Shown: one piece after another, positions 22,911-31,128 of the stretch
Layout of the letters: every line of letters starts with the position of its first letter
How positions within the stretch are numbered: the stretch's first letter is position 1
Assembly (NCBI GenBank): GCA_009693335.1
Contig: SHXK01000011.1
Span: forward strand, 1 to 33,640
Length of the DNA: 33,640 nt
Reading direction: 5' to 3'
Source of the DNA: Betaproteobacteria bacterium
Lineage (GTDB): Bacteria > Pseudomonadota > Gammaproteobacteria > Burkholderiales > SG8-39
Program-made: the position numbers and the translations under genes
Notes under the pieces: generated by a model
Told to the model about the DNA's origin: nothing
Seen by the model: the letters and a program-made list of their open reading frames with translations, nothing else
The model's database searches: none

Positions 22911-23582
22911 TCAGCCCAGGTGCTGGCGGAAGAATTCGAGGGTGCGGCTGCGCGCCAGCTTGGCGGCTTCGGCGTTCCAGGAGCCGCGCTGGTCGCAGTT
23001 GAAGCCGTGGCCGGCGCCGGCGTAGAAGTGCGCCGAGATCCCCGGGTGCGCGGCGACGATTTCCTTGGCTTGCGCCAGGGTCGGCGACTGGTCGGTTTCG
23101 CCGAAGTTGCACATCACCGGGACTTGCGGCTTTTCGCCGATCAGGCCGTGCATGCCGCCGCCGTAGTACGGCACCGAGCAGGCGAGACCGCTGGCGCGTG
23201 CCGCAGCCATCCAGGACACCGTTCCCCCGTAGCAATAGCCAACGATACCGACCTTGCCGGCTCTGCCTGCTTCTGCGATCGCTGCTTGCACGTCCAGCAT
23301 GCTGTGTTGCGGGGTCAGCTTTTGCATGATGGCGACACCCGCCTGGATCTCGGGCTGTGAGTAGCCCGTGTCGTAATTGCGCTGTGCGCGGTCGAACATC
23401 GCGGGCGACACCGCCAGGTAACCGTCGGCAGCGAAACCGTCAGTGACCTGCTGGATGTGGCTGTTGACGCCGAAGATTTCCGGGATTACGACCACGCCGC
23501 CGCGTGGCTTGCCGGAAGGTTGTGCGACAAAAGCCGCGAAATTGTGGCCGTCGGTCGCTTTTAGTTCGATGAATCTGCCCAT
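22911..23582 (-). CDS. Dienelactone hydrolase family protein
   Basis: This 223-residue cytoplasmic alpha/beta hydrolase belongs to the dienelactone hydrolase family. The nucleophile is the cysteine in GYCYGG; the acid residue is expected in GETDQS and the histidine is in AGAGHGFNCD. VVVIPEIFGVNSHI near the N-terminus is typical. An AGGGAG ribosome binding site precedes the ATG on the minus strand. The family hydrolyses dienelactones in chlorocatechol pathways, but most genomic members have unknown substrates. The gene diverges from an Ldh2-type dehydrogenase with 53 bases between and converges with the flavoprotein gene. Confidence 0.93.
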   Translation of the reverse strand: MGRFIELKATDGHNFAAFVAQPSGKPRGGVVVIPEIFGVNSHIQQVTDGFAADGYLAVSPAMFDRAQRNYDTGYSQPEIQAGVAIMQKLTPQHSMLDVQAAIAEAGRAGKVGIVGYCYGGTVSWMAAARASGLACSVPYYGGGMHGLIGEKPQVPVMCNFGETDQSPTLAQAKEIVAAHPGISAHFYAGAGHGFNCDQRGSWNAEAAKLARSRTLEFFRQHLG

Positions 23583-23622
23583 AGTGCTCTCCCTGTAGAT
23601 TTGCTGCGCTCGGTGACCCCGT

Positions 23623-23628
23623 TAGAAT
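23623..23628 (+). promoter_or_regulatory. Possible -10 box for a leaderless transcript
   Basis: TAGAAT ends seven bases before ATG 23636, and no purine-rich ribosome binding site precedes that ATG. If this is the -10 box, transcription would start at or next to the start codon. No clear -35 was identified. Confidence 0.35.
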
Positions 23629-23635
23629 CGGTATT

Positions 23636-24640
23636 ATGAAGAAAAAACCCGCACAACTGCTGCAACTGGCGCGAAATGCCCTCGAAAAAGCCGGTGCCAA
23701 CCCGGTCATGGCCGAGGCCGCAGCACAGCACCTGGTGCGCGCCGAGGAGCACGGGCTGCCGACGCATGGCCTGTCGCGCGTGCCCTTCTATTGCAGCTTC
23801 CTGCGCAACGACCGCGCCGATGGCGCTGCGCGGCCGAAGATGCTCTCGGATCGAGCCGCGGTGTGCCTGATCGACAATTGCGATGGCCTGCCCTACGAAT
23901 CGGCCGCATGGGCCATCGAGGAAGTCATTCAGCGCGCGCGCCGCAACGGTATCGGCTTTGCTGGCATTACCAACAGCGCGCATGTCGGGGTGCTGGGCAT
24001 CCATTTGCTGCCGATCGCTGCGGCGAACATGGTCGGCGTGGCGTTCACCAATTCGCCGGCCGCGATTCCGCCCTGGGGCGGCAAAAAAGCGCTGTTCGGC
24101 ACCGATCCGGTGGCCTTTGTGTTCCCCCGAAAAAATGGCGATCCGTTGGTGATCGACCTTGCACTCACGACCGTGGTGCGCGGCAAGATCATGGTGGCGA
24201 TGCAAAAGGGCGAGAAGATTCCCGAGGGTTGGGCGCTCGACCGCGACGGCAAGCCGACCACCGATCCCAAGGAAGCGATCGAGCACGGCAGCCTGTTTCC
24301 GATTGGTGGCGCCAAGGGGGCGATGCTGGCGCTCGCTTTTGAGCTGATTTGCACCGCGCTGACCGGTGCCGCGATCGGCACGGAGGCGGATTCGTTCTTC
24401 TCCGAGCAGGGCAACAAGCCGAGAATCGGCCACGCTTTCCTTGCCATCGACCCCGGCGCGCTGGCCGGAGTTGGGCGCTACTTCGAGCGCATCGAAACGG
24501 TGGTAACGACGATGCTTGCCGACGAAGGCGTGCGCTTGCCTGGAGCGCGGCGCTTCGCTGCCGAGAAGAAACTGCGCGCCGAGGGCATCGAGATCGCCGA
24601 TGAGTTGCTGGCCAAAATCGAGGCGCTCGCCCAAGGATGA
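23636..24640 (+). CDS. Ldh2/malate dehydrogenase-type NAD(P)-dependent oxidoreductase
   Basis: This 334-residue protein belongs to the Ldh2 family (malate/L-lactate/ureidoglycolate/sulfolactate dehydrogenases, not related to classical LDH). Features are EEHGLPTHGLSRVPFYC, NSAHVGVLGIHLLPIA, FTNSPAAIPPWGGKKALFGTDP and a glycine-rich GGAKGAMLAL region. These enzymes reduce or oxidise a 2-hydroxy/2-oxo acid with NAD(P)H. The substrate cannot be read from sequence; malate, lactate, 2,3-diketogulonate and sulfolactate are all family options. It overlaps xerD by four bases (ATGA). No Shine-Dalgarno precedes the start, and a TAGAAT box lies seven bases upstream. Confidence 0.9.
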   Translation: MKKKPAQLLQLARNALEKAGANPVMAEAAAQHLVRAEEHGLPTHGLSRVPFYCSFLRNDRADGAARPKMLSDRAAVCLIDNCDGLPYESAAWAIEEVIQRARRNGIGFAGITNSAHVGVLGIHLLPIAAANMVGVAFTNSPAAIPPWGGKKALFGTDPVAFVFPRKNGDPLVIDLALTTVVRGKIMVAMQKGEKIPEGWALDRDGKPTTDPKEAIEHGSLFPIGGAKGAMLALAFELICTALTGAAIGTEADSFFSEQGNKPRIGHAFLAIDPGALAGVGRYFERIETVVTTMLADEGVRLPGARRFAAEKKLRAEGIEIADELLAKIEALAQG

Positions 24641-25527
24641 TGAGCGCTACGCCGGACAACGCGGCGATGCTGGACGCATTTGGCGATGCACTATGGCTTG
24701 AAGACGGGCTGTCGAAGAACACGCTGCAGTCCTACCGGCGCGACCTGGAGCAGTTGGCCTCGTTTTTGCAGGAAACTTCTTTTCAGCAAGCGAGCGAAGA
24801 AGAGCTATTCGCTTTCCTTGCTGCGCGCCGAGGCCGAGCCTCGAGCGCAGCGCGCATGCTCTCCAGCCTGAAGCGCTTCTACGCCTGGTGCCTGCGCGAG
24901 CAGCGCATCAAAACCGATCCGACCCTCAAGCTGGAGCCGCCCAAGCGCGTACCGCGCTTTCCGAAGATCCTCTCGGAGGCCGATGTCGAAGCGCTGCTTG
25001 CCGCACCTAAGGTGAATACGCCGCTCGGCATGCGCGACCGCACGATGTTCGAAGTGCTCTACGCCGCCGGTCTGCGCGTCTCGGAGCTGGTCGGGCTGAA
25101 GGTGTTCGAGGTCAATCTGGATGCGGGCGTGCTGCGCGTGTTGGGCAAGGGTTCGAAAGAGCGCCTGGTGCCCTTGGGCGAGGAGGCGGTCGATTGGCTG
25201 CGCCGTTATTTGCAAACAGCTCGAATTGAACTTCTCAAGAAAAAAAGTACCGACTATCTGTTCGTCACGGCGCGCGGCGCCAGCATGACCCGGCAGGCGT
25301 TCTGGCAGAACCTCAAGCGCTACGGCGCGCGCGCGGTCCCGGGCAAGCCGCTGTCGCCGCACGTGCTGCGTCATGCCTTTGCCACACACTTGATCAACCA
25401 CGGCGCCGACCTGCGCGTGGTGCAGATGCTGCTCGGCCATGCCGACATCGCCACCACCCAGATCTACACCCACGTCGCACACGAGCGCATGAAGGTGCTG
25501 CACGCCAAGCACCATCCTCGCGGCTGA
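24637..25527 (+). CDS. xerD: Site-specific tyrosine recombinase XerD
   Basis: This 296-residue tyrosine recombinase has the length of XerD, which with XerC resolves chromosome dimers at dif. The SAM-like N-terminal domain includes LSKNTLQSYRRDLEQLASFL. The catalytic residues are visible: Arg in AAGLRVSELVGL, Lys in GKGSKERLVPLG, HVLRHAFATHL (His and Arg), GHADIATTQIYTHV (His and the Tyr nucleophile). It starts in the stop of the Ldh2-type gene; a second ATG follows at once (24640). No mobile-element features surround it, so it is the housekeeping enzyme rather than a phage integrase. Confidence 0.93.
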   Translation: MMSATPDNAAMLDAFGDALWLEDGLSKNTLQSYRRDLEQLASFLQETSFQQASEEELFAFLAARRGRASSAARMLSSLKRFYAWCLREQRIKTDPTLKLEPPKRVPRFPKILSEADVEALLAAPKVNTPLGMRDRTMFEVLYAAGLRVSELVGLKVFEVNLDAGVLRVLGKGSKERLVPLGEEAVDWLRRYLQTARIELLKKKSTDYLFVTARGASMTRQAFWQNLKRYGARAVPGKPLSPHVLRHAFATHLINHGADLRVVQMLLGHADIATTQIYTHVAHERMKVLHAKHHPRG

Positions 25528-25560
25528 TCGCCGCACCGATGCGCGCAATGCTTGCAACCC

Positions 25561-26034
25561 ATGGCTGATACTCCGGCGACCGCCTTCCTGAAGTCTCACC
25601 ACGTGGAGTACTCGGAACACACCTACGAGTACCTTGAACACGGCGGCACGGGGGTGTCCGCGGCATCGCTGGGCGTACCCGAGCACGAGGTGGTAAAGAC
25701 CCTGGTGATGCAGGATGAGGAGGGCAAGCCGCTGATTGTGCTGATGCACGGCGACCGGAAAGTTTCGACCAAAAATCTGGCGCGGCAGGCGTGCTGCAAG
25801 CGTATCGAACCCTGTAAACCCAAGGTGGCGGCGCGCCACTCCGGCTACCAGGTCGGCGGTACCTCGCCTTTCGGTACCAAGAAGAAGCTGCCGGTCTATC
25901 TGGAGCGCTCGATCCTGGACCTGCCGAAGATCTACCTCAACGGCGGGCGGCGTGGATTGCTGCTGAGGATCGCGCCCGGGGAAATCGTTCGCACCCTGGC
26001 GCCGGTTCTGGTGGCGGTGGCGCTGGAGGACTGA
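25561..26034 (+). CDS. YbaK/EbsC-type aminoacyl-tRNA deacylase
   Basis: This 157-residue protein belongs to the YbaK/EbsC family, which hydrolyses misacylated tRNA such as Cys-tRNA(Pro). Typical features are VKTLVMQDEEGKPLIVLMHGDRKVS, the lysine-rich GYQVGGTSPFGTKKKLPVYLE and ILDLPKIYLNGGRRGLLL, with ALED at the end. ATG 25561 (MADTPATAF) is preferred over the TTG at 25552. It follows xerD after 33 bases in the same direction. It is probably a translation-quality enzyme in the cytoplasm. Confidence 0.92.
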   Translation: MADTPATAFLKSHHVEYSEHTYEYLEHGGTGVSAASLGVPEHEVVKTLVMQDEEGKPLIVLMHGDRKVSTKNLARQACCKRIEPCKPKVAARHSGYQVGGTSPFGTKKKLPVYLERSILDLPKIYLNGGRRGLLLRIAPGEIVRTLAPVLVAVALED

Positions 26035-26090
26035 TAACAGCCGACGAGCTCTACGTTTTGATCGGTCCGAACGGCGCAGGAAAGTCCTGT
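26034..26090 (+). pseudogene. Relic of an ABC transporter ATPase (Walker A only)
   Basis: In one frame this stretch reads ITADELYVLIGPNGAGKS, the segment around Walker A of a LivG/LivF-like ABC ATPase. It then continues into unrelated sequence (SCGYEQPPGEAD) and into the thiamine-diphosphate enzyme start. No other part of an ATPase is found on either side. It looks like the scar of a deletion that removed the rest of an ABC transporter gene. The match is short but the Walker A motif is exact. Confidence 0.5.
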
Positions 26091-26120
26091 GGATATGAAC
26101 AACCCCCTGGAGAAGCAGAC

Positions 26121-27902
26121 ATGGCAAAGATGAAAGGCGGCGAACTGATCGCCGAATACCTGGTCAAGCAAAAAGTACCGTACGTGTTTGGCCTCTGCGG
26201 CCACGGCAACGTGGGGATCCTGGATCCCCTCTACGAGGTGCGCGACAAAGTGAAGCTGGTGTCGCCGCGGCACGAGCAATGCGCGGGCCACATGGCCGAC
26301 GGCTATTTCCGTGTCAAGCACCAGCCTGTGGCGACGCTGACCTCGACCGGCCCCGGCTCGGCCAATCTGGTGATGTCACTGGCTACCGCTTTGGCGGATT
26401 CGTCCGCGTTTCTCGCCATCACCTCCAACGTGCCCACCTCGCAGGCCAACCGCGCGCCGTTCCAGGAGATCTACAAGCACAACCAGTCGGACTTCCCGTC
26501 GGTGTTGCGTCCGGTGGTCAAGCGCTCCTTCCAGCCCTCGCGTGTGGACATGCTGCCACTCGCGCTGCGCCAGTCCTTCGACACCATGCTGACCGGTCGG
26601 CCCGGTCCGGTGAATCTGGATGTGCCCTACAACGTTTATCAGGAAGAAGATGATGTCGAGGTTCCACCTGCCTCGCACCTGTTCGGCGCGCATCGCCCGG
26701 GCGCTTCCGCTGCGGATCTCGCAGCCGCGGTGGAACTGCTTGCCAATGCCAAGCAGCCCGTGTTGTTCATCGGCCAGGGCGCAACCCTCGCTGAAGCGGG
26801 CCCGGAGATCGCCGCCTTGCAAAAACGTTTGGGCATGCCGGTAATCACTTCGCCCAATGGTATGGGCTGCGTGCCGGCTGATGACCCGCTGACGCTGGGC
26901 TTCATCGGGCGCAACGGCGCGTATGCGGCCAATCAGGCGGGCCGCCATGCCGATTTGGTGATCACCATTGGCACGCGCTTCGACGATCGTTCCTCGTCTT
27001 CGTGGTATCCGGGCTATTCGTGGAATTTTCCGAAGTCCAAGCTCCTGCACGTGGACATCGACCCGCAGGAACTGGGCCGCAACTACCTGCCGACGCTGGG
27101 CATCATCGCTGATGCGAAAGTGTTTGCCGCACAGCTGCTGGCCGCGGTAATCGCGCGCCGTGGCCTGGAGGCGCAGCGCTTTGCCGAATGGCGCGCGCAA
27201 GTGGCAGGCTGGCAGGCCGAGTGGGAGAAACACGTGCGCCCGCACTTTACCGACGTCACCACGCCGCTGCGGCCCGAATACGTGGTCGACGCGCTGCAGC
27301 AGGTGCTGCCGGAAGACGCGATCCTGACGCTCGATTCCGGCGTGCACCACAACTGGTTCATGCAGTTCTGGAAACCGCGTCGACCGCAGAGCATGTTGAA
27401 TAGCTGGGGCTTCTCCTCGATGGGCTTTGGCGTGTGCAGTGTGCTGGGCGCGAAACTCGCGGCCCCCGAACGACCTTGCATCTCCGTGTGCGGCGACGGT
27501 GGCTTCTCGATGACGCCGTACGTGGTCGCCACCGCAGTCGAGTACGACCTGCCGTGCATCTGGGTGGTGTGGAACAACTTTGCCTGGGGCGCGATCCGCG
27601 ACATCCAGTACGGCATGTTCGGCGGCCGCGAGCACGGCACTGCTTTTTACCGCGGCCAGGACCGCAAGCAGCCCTACAACCCCGATTTCGCCGCCTGGTC
27701 GCGCGCCTGCGGTGCCGACGGTGTCACCATAACCAAGAGCGAAGACCTGCGCGGCGCCCTCGAGCAGGCGATCCGCAACAACCACCCCTGCGTTCTCGAT
27801 GTACACGTGGACGCGGAAGTGCGCCCGCCTTCCACCGGCACCTGGCAACTGCCGCCTACGCCGTTCAAGGAACCCGCCTACGGCAAACCGTGGGTCGCCT
27901 GA
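26121..27902 (+). CDS. Thiamine-diphosphate enzyme, acetolactate-synthase-like
   Basis: This 593-residue protein has the three-domain plan of the acetolactate synthase/pyruvate oxidase superfamily. The catalytic glutamate is Glu52 in SPRHEQCAGHMADGY. STGPGSANLVMSLATA and GRPGPVNLDVPYNVY follow in the N-terminal domain. The ThDP-binding motif starts at GDG (458-460) and ends at the NN of WVVWNNFAWG. ATG 26121 is preceded by GGAG; the ORF track start at 26058 lies in the ABC-ATPase relic and is rejected. No small regulatory (IlvH-like) subunit is nearby, which argues against the biosynthetic acetolactate synthase. The substrate is unknown; a catabolic 2-oxo acid or aldehyde carboligase is likely. 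It is convergent with the Pht5-like gene. Confidence 0.88.
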   Translation: MAKMKGGELIAEYLVKQKVPYVFGLCGHGNVGILDPLYEVRDKVKLVSPRHEQCAGHMADGYFRVKHQPVATLTSTGPGSANLVMSLATALADSSAFLAITSNVPTSQANRAPFQEIYKHNQSDFPSVLRPVVKRSFQPSRVDMLPLALRQSFDTMLTGRPGPVNLDVPYNVYQEEDDVEVPPASHLFGAHRPGASAADLAAAVELLANAKQPVLFIGQGATLAEAGPEIAALQKRLGMPVITSPNGMGCVPADDPLTLGFIGRNGAYAANQAGRHADLVITIGTRFDDRSSSSWYPGYSWNFPKSKLLHVDIDPQELGRNYLPTLGIIADAKVFAAQLLAAVIARRGLEAQRFAEWRAQVAGWQAEWEKHVRPHFTDVTTPLRPEYVVDALQQVLPEDAILTLDSGVHHNWFMQFWKPRRPQSMLNSWGFSSMGFGVCSVLGAKLAAPERPCISVCGDGGFSMTPYVVATAVEYDLPCIWVVWNNFAWGAIRDIQYGMFGGREHGTAFYRGQDRKQPYNPDFAAWSRACGADGVTITKSEDLRGALEQAIRNNHPCVLDVHVDAEVRPPSTGTWQLPPTPFKEPAYGKPWVA

Positions 27903-27930
27903 CGCGGCGTATTTTGGGCGCCATGTTTAC

Positions 27931-27976
27931 TAACGCACCAGTGCGTTCCTGCCAACGCACAAGTGCGTTCCTGCTA
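27931..27976 (+). repeat. Two tandem palindromic repeat units, locus 3
   Basis: AACGCACCAGTGCGTTCCTGCC (27932-27953) and AACGCACAAGTGCGTTCCTGCTA (27954-27976). Both keep the perfect 7-bp stem AACGCAC/GTGCGTT with different 2-base loops (CA, AA) and the TTCCTGC tail. They lie between two convergent genes, 29 bases after the thiamine-diphosphate enzyme stop. They match the units at 11221 and 18117. Confidence 0.85.
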
Positions 27977-27980
27977 CGGA

Positions 27981-28823
27981 TCAGCGGAACAACTCTTCCA
28001 CCGTGTAGCGCTGCGGGATGAGGCGCTGTCGATAGACGTAGTCGATCGCGACCTCCAGGTTGCGGCGGTTGGCTTCGATGCCATATGGGTTCAGGTCCGG
28101 ACTGCCGGCGGCCCGGATGCTCGCTTCCAGCATTCGGGAAATTTCGGCGGCGGCCTGATCCGAAACCGTATCCTTCACCGCCACCATGTGGTTGATCTGG
28201 ATCGCGCCGGTGCGCGCGCGCCAGGCGCGCGCCGCTGCCTCGGGTTCCGGAATCAACGGCCGGATGCGCGGGTCGGTGGGCTTGTCGTCGCGAACTATGG
28301 CGGCATCGATTTCTCCGGCGAGCAGCATGGCGGTGAGGTCCTTGCCGTGCGGCGCGCGCTCCACATTGGGCGGATCGCGGAACTCCGCAACATGCGCTTC
28401 CTTGAAGGTTACCCAGGTGATGCGGTCGCCGTCCACGCCGTGGTCCTCGGCGAGGATGCCGCGCAGCCACATGCCGGTGGTCACTGAGTAGGAACGTACG
28501 CCGACGCGTTTGCCCGGCAGGTCGCTGGGTGCGAGCGGCCCCCGCTCGGCGTTGTGGACGAGCAGCGCATGCTGCATCCGCCCAAGCACAACCGCGGGCA
28601 GCAAGCTAAGTGGCTTGCCCGCCGCTTTGGCCATCAGGAAGGTCGTGATGGCGAGCTCGGCAACATCGAACTCGAGGTCGCGCACCACGCGCTTGAATGC
28701 GCTGCTGGGGGGCTTCACGTCAGCGAAGTCGAGCTGCACCGATGGCGAGCGTACGGCGCCGTTTTTCAACGCCGCAGTAACTGGGTAGTCGCCAAGCAGG
28801 GTTTTCAGACTAAGCGTGCTCAT
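27981..28823 (-). CDS. 4,5-dihydroxyphthalate decarboxylase-like protein
   Basis: This 280-residue protein resembles the Pht5 (4,5-dihydroxyphthalate decarboxylase) family, which shares a fold with NMT1/THI5-type periplasmic binding proteins but has no signal peptide. Visible features are DFDVAE-like segment (LEFDVAELAITTFLMA), DLPGKRVGVRSYSVTTGMWLRGIL, HGVD...ITWVTF and LLAGEIDAAIV. The start ATG 28823 (MSTLSLKTLLGD) is preferred over the longer ORF to 29111, which overlaps the divergent receptor gene. The real substrate may differ from dihydroxyphthalate, since many proteins carry this label. The divergent Bug receptor and LigI-like lactonase support a role in aromatic-acid breakdown. Confidence 0.75.
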   Translation of the reverse strand: MSTLSLKTLLGDYPVTAALKNGAVRSPSVQLDFADVKPPSSAFKRVVRDLEFDVAELAITTFLMAKAAGKPLSLLPAVVLGRMQHALLVHNAERGPLAPSDLPGKRVGVRSYSVTTGMWLRGILAEDHGVDGDRITWVTFKEAHVAEFRDPPNVERAPHGKDLTAMLLAGEIDAAIVRDDKPTDPRIRPLIPEPEAAARAWRARTGAIQINHMVAVKDTVSDQAAAEISRMLEASIRAAGSPDLNPYGIEANRRNLEVAIDYVYRQRLIPQRYTVEELFR

Positions 28824-28860
28824 TTGTGACGTGAGATCATGCTTCTTTTTTGGAGGGGCC

Positions 28861-29838
28861 ATGAATCTTAACCGTCGTTCCCTATTGCAGGCATTGGGCT
28901 CGATTGTGGCGCTATCCCCATTTGCTGCGCTCGCGGCCTGGCCTGAGCGGGCCATCCGTCTGATCGTGCCCTTCGCGCCCGGCGGCAATGCCGACATCGT
29001 GGCGCGACTGGTGGCCGAGCGCATGGCCGAGGCGCTCGGCCAACCGGTGGTGGTGGAGAACCGCGCCGGCGCCGGCGGCAGCATCGGCGCGGAGGTCGTC
29101 GCGCGCGCCACGCCCGACGGCTACACGCTGCTCACCGGCTCCAACGGGCCGCTCACCGTCAACCCCTTCGTGCAGGCCAAGCTGGGCTACGATCCGCTCA
29201 AGGACTTCCTGCCAGTCGGCCTGACGAGCTTCGTGCCACACGCGATCATCGTCAACGCTGCAGTGCCGGCCAGGACATTGCAGGAACTGGTGGCGCTCTC
29301 CAAGCAGCAGCAGGTCAGTGTCGGCACCGCCGGCATCGGCAGTGCGACGCACCTCACCCTGGAGCGCTTCAACGCGCAGACCGGCGCGAAGCTGCTGCAT
29401 GTTCCGTATCGCGGTGGCGGTGCGCTGCTGCCGGACCTGGTGGCGGGCACCATCCAGGGGGCGATGACCGAATTCTCCAGCGCCCTGCCGCACCATCGCG
29501 GGGGCAAGGCGCGTTTCGTCGCCATCGCCGCAGTGAAACGTGCCGCGCTTGCGACCGAGGTGCCGACCATGATCGAGAGCGGGGTCAAGGAGTTCACCGC
29601 GGCGAGCTACATCGGCATTCTCGCGCCAGGCGCAACGCCGGCGGAGGTCATGGCTCGATTGCAGGCCGCGCTCGCCACGGCGCTAGGCGCGCCGAAAACA
29701 CTCGAACGGCTGCGTGAGCTGGGTGTGGAAGTGGCGCCGCCCGAGCTGATGACCTCTGCCGGCTTCGGCGTCTTCATCCGGCAGGAGTTCGAGCGCTCGC
29801 GCGAGGCCGCGCAGCTGGCCGGGCTAAAGAAGGAATGA
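28861..29838 (+). CDS. Bug-family (TTT) periplasmic solute receptor
   Basis: This 325-residue Bug receptor has an N-terminal export signal MNLNRRSLLQALGSIVALSPFAALA, which contains NRRS and could use the Tat route. The family motifs are IRLIVPFAPGGNADIVAR, VVVENRAGAGGSIGAE and DGYTLL. A strong TTGGAGG ribosome binding site precedes ATG 28861. The lactonase gene downstream overlaps by four bases. It has no TctA/TctB partner here. Pairing with a LigI-like enzyme suggests an aromatic acid or pyrone dicarboxylate ligand, but that is inference. Confidence 0.92.
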   Translation: MNLNRRSLLQALGSIVALSPFAALAAWPERAIRLIVPFAPGGNADIVARLVAERMAEALGQPVVVENRAGAGGSIGAEVVARATPDGYTLLTGSNGPLTVNPFVQAKLGYDPLKDFLPVGLTSFVPHAIIVNAAVPARTLQELVALSKQQQVSVGTAGIGSATHLTLERFNAQTGAKLLHVPYRGGGALLPDLVAGTIQGAMTEFSSALPHHRGGKARFVAIAAVKRAALATEVPTMIESGVKEFTAASYIGILAPGATPAEVMARLQAALATALGAPKTLERLRELGVEVAPPELMTSAGFGVFIRQEFERSREAAQLAGLKKE

Positions 29839-30725
29839 TCGCGCCCAGCCGGCCGGCTGGCGCCAAGACCATCGCCCCGCCTGACCCACACCCGCGCCAG
29901 CCGCACTTTGTGTTGCCGGCGCTGGCGTGCGACGCGCATTGCCACATCTTCGGTCCGGCAGCGGCGTTTCCTTATGACCCCAAGGCGGCCTATTACCCGC
30001 CCGATGCGCCTTTCGAAGCGCTCAAGCGGCTGCACGCGCTCCTAGGCATCGAGCGGGCGGTGATCGTGCATGCGAGCTGCCATGGCGCCGACATGCGCGC
30101 GACTCTCGATGCCATCGCGCGCTCGAACGGCCGTTATCGGGGAACCGCCATCATTGACGAAGCAGTCACCGCCGCCGATTTCGAGCGTATGCACGTGGCC
30201 GGCATCCGCGGTGTCAGGTTCAACTTCGTCAAGCACCTTGGTGGTCGGCCCGATCCGGCGTTTTTTCATCGCACGGTGGATAGTCTGAAAGCGCTCGGCT
30301 GGCATCTGATCCTGCATCTCGATGCGACCGACATCGTCGAGTTCCAGGACCTGTTGCGGAAGATTCCGGTGCCGATCGTGATCGACCACATGGCCCGCAT
30401 CAAAGCGGCCGACGGCCTGGCGCAGAAGCCGTTTCGTGTGTTGCTCGAGTTCATGAAGAACGAGAACGCCTGGGTCAAGGTGTGCGGCGCGGAGCGCGTC
30501 TCCTCGCTGGGGCCGCCCTTCACCGATGCCCTGCCTTTCGCGCAAGCGCTCATCGCCGCCGCGCCCGAACGCATTCTTTGGGGCACGGATTGGCCGCATC
30601 CGAACGTTGGTCAGCACATGCCGAACGATGGCGACTTGGTGGACCTCATTCCCTTGATGGCGCCCGATCTGGCCACGCAGCGCAGGATCCTGGTGGACAA
30701 TCCCGCGCGTCTCTACGGGTTTTGA
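29835..30725 (+). CDS. LigI-like 2-pyrone-4,6-dicarboxylate lactonase, amidohydrolase family
   Basis: This 296-residue TIM-barrel hydrolase belongs to the amidohydrolase_2 group that includes LigI, the metal-independent lactonase opening 2-pyrone-4,6-dicarboxylate in protocatechuate 4,5-cleavage. Active-site elements are CDAHCHIFGP (His35, His37), the Arg-containing GIRGVRFNFV, LHLDATD, VIDHMARI and WGTDWPHPN. It starts in the Bug receptor stop (ATGA) with AGAAGG upstream. No other lig genes are in the window. The FGPAAAFPYDP segment favours LigI over other members, but related lactonases cannot be excluded. Confidence 0.82.
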   Translation: MIAPSRPAGAKTIAPPDPHPRQPHFVLPALACDAHCHIFGPAAAFPYDPKAAYYPPDAPFEALKRLHALLGIERAVIVHASCHGADMRATLDAIARSNGRYRGTAIIDEAVTAADFERMHVAGIRGVRFNFVKHLGGRPDPAFFHRTVDSLKALGWHLILHLDATDIVEFQDLLRKIPVPIVIDHMARIKAADGLAQKPFRVLLEFMKNENAWVKVCGAERVSSLGPPFTDALPFAQALIAAAPERILWGTDWPHPNVGQHMPNDGDLVDLIPLMAPDLATQRRILVDNPARLYGF

Positions 30726-30762
30726 CCCAAGTTGAACCGACGACCGCGTCCCCGCGCCAGTA

Positions 30763-31113
30763 TTAGCGTCGCCGCTCGATCGACACGCCGACGGACTTGG
30801 CGTTGGGCAGGATGCCGATCTTGGCGGCGCTGACCTTCACCCAAGGGGCCTTGAAATCGTCGATCAGCAGCTTGGCGATGCGCTCGGCGAAGGTTTCCAC
30901 CAGTTTGAAGTGGCCGCTGGTGGCAAGGGTGCCGATTCTGAGCGCCACCTGCTCGTAGTCGATGGTGTCGGCGACGCGGTCGGAGGCGAATACGGCCTCC
31001 CCGGGTAGCCCGATGTCCAGATCGATGGAGACCACTTGCGCCACGTAGCGCTCGCGCTTGTGGATGCCGATTAGCACTTGAACCCGTAGGTCGCGAACCA
31101 GAATGGTGTCCAT
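30763..31113 (-). CDS. folB: Dihydroneopterin aldolase
   Basis: FolB cleaves 7,8-dihydroneopterin to 6-hydroxymethyl-dihydropterin in folate synthesis. The 116-residue protein opens VRDLRVQVLIGIHKRER, followed by DTIDYEQVALRI, LVETFAERIAKLLI and VKVSAAKIGILPNAKSVGVSIER, matching the tunnel-fold family. It diverges from plsY across 30 bases, a common betaproteobacterial neighbourhood. It converges with the lactonase gene with a 37-base gap that shows no clear terminator. Confidence 0.94.
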   Translation of the reverse strand: MDTILVRDLRVQVLIGIHKRERYVAQVVSIDLDIGLPGEAVFASDRVADTIDYEQVALRIGTLATSGHFKLVETFAERIAKLLIDDFKAPWVKVSAAKIGILPNAKSVGVSIERRR

Positions 31114-31128
31114 GTCGAAGCGAGATTA

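Noticed and set aside
24637-25527. Integrase marking a genomic island
   Set aside because: Length and motifs fit housekeeping XerD; no attachment-site repeats, tRNA target or other mobile genes nearby.
26376-27848. 490-residue minus-strand ORF
   Set aside because: Antisense to the ThDP enzyme, whose motifs are intact; translation is Arg/His-rich without a domain.
26121-27902. Biosynthetic acetolactate synthase (IlvB) or sulfoacetaldehyde acetyltransferase (Xsc)
   Set aside because: No IlvH/IlvC neighbours, and no Xsc-specific feature or phosphotransacetylase gene is seen; left as a general ThDP enzyme.
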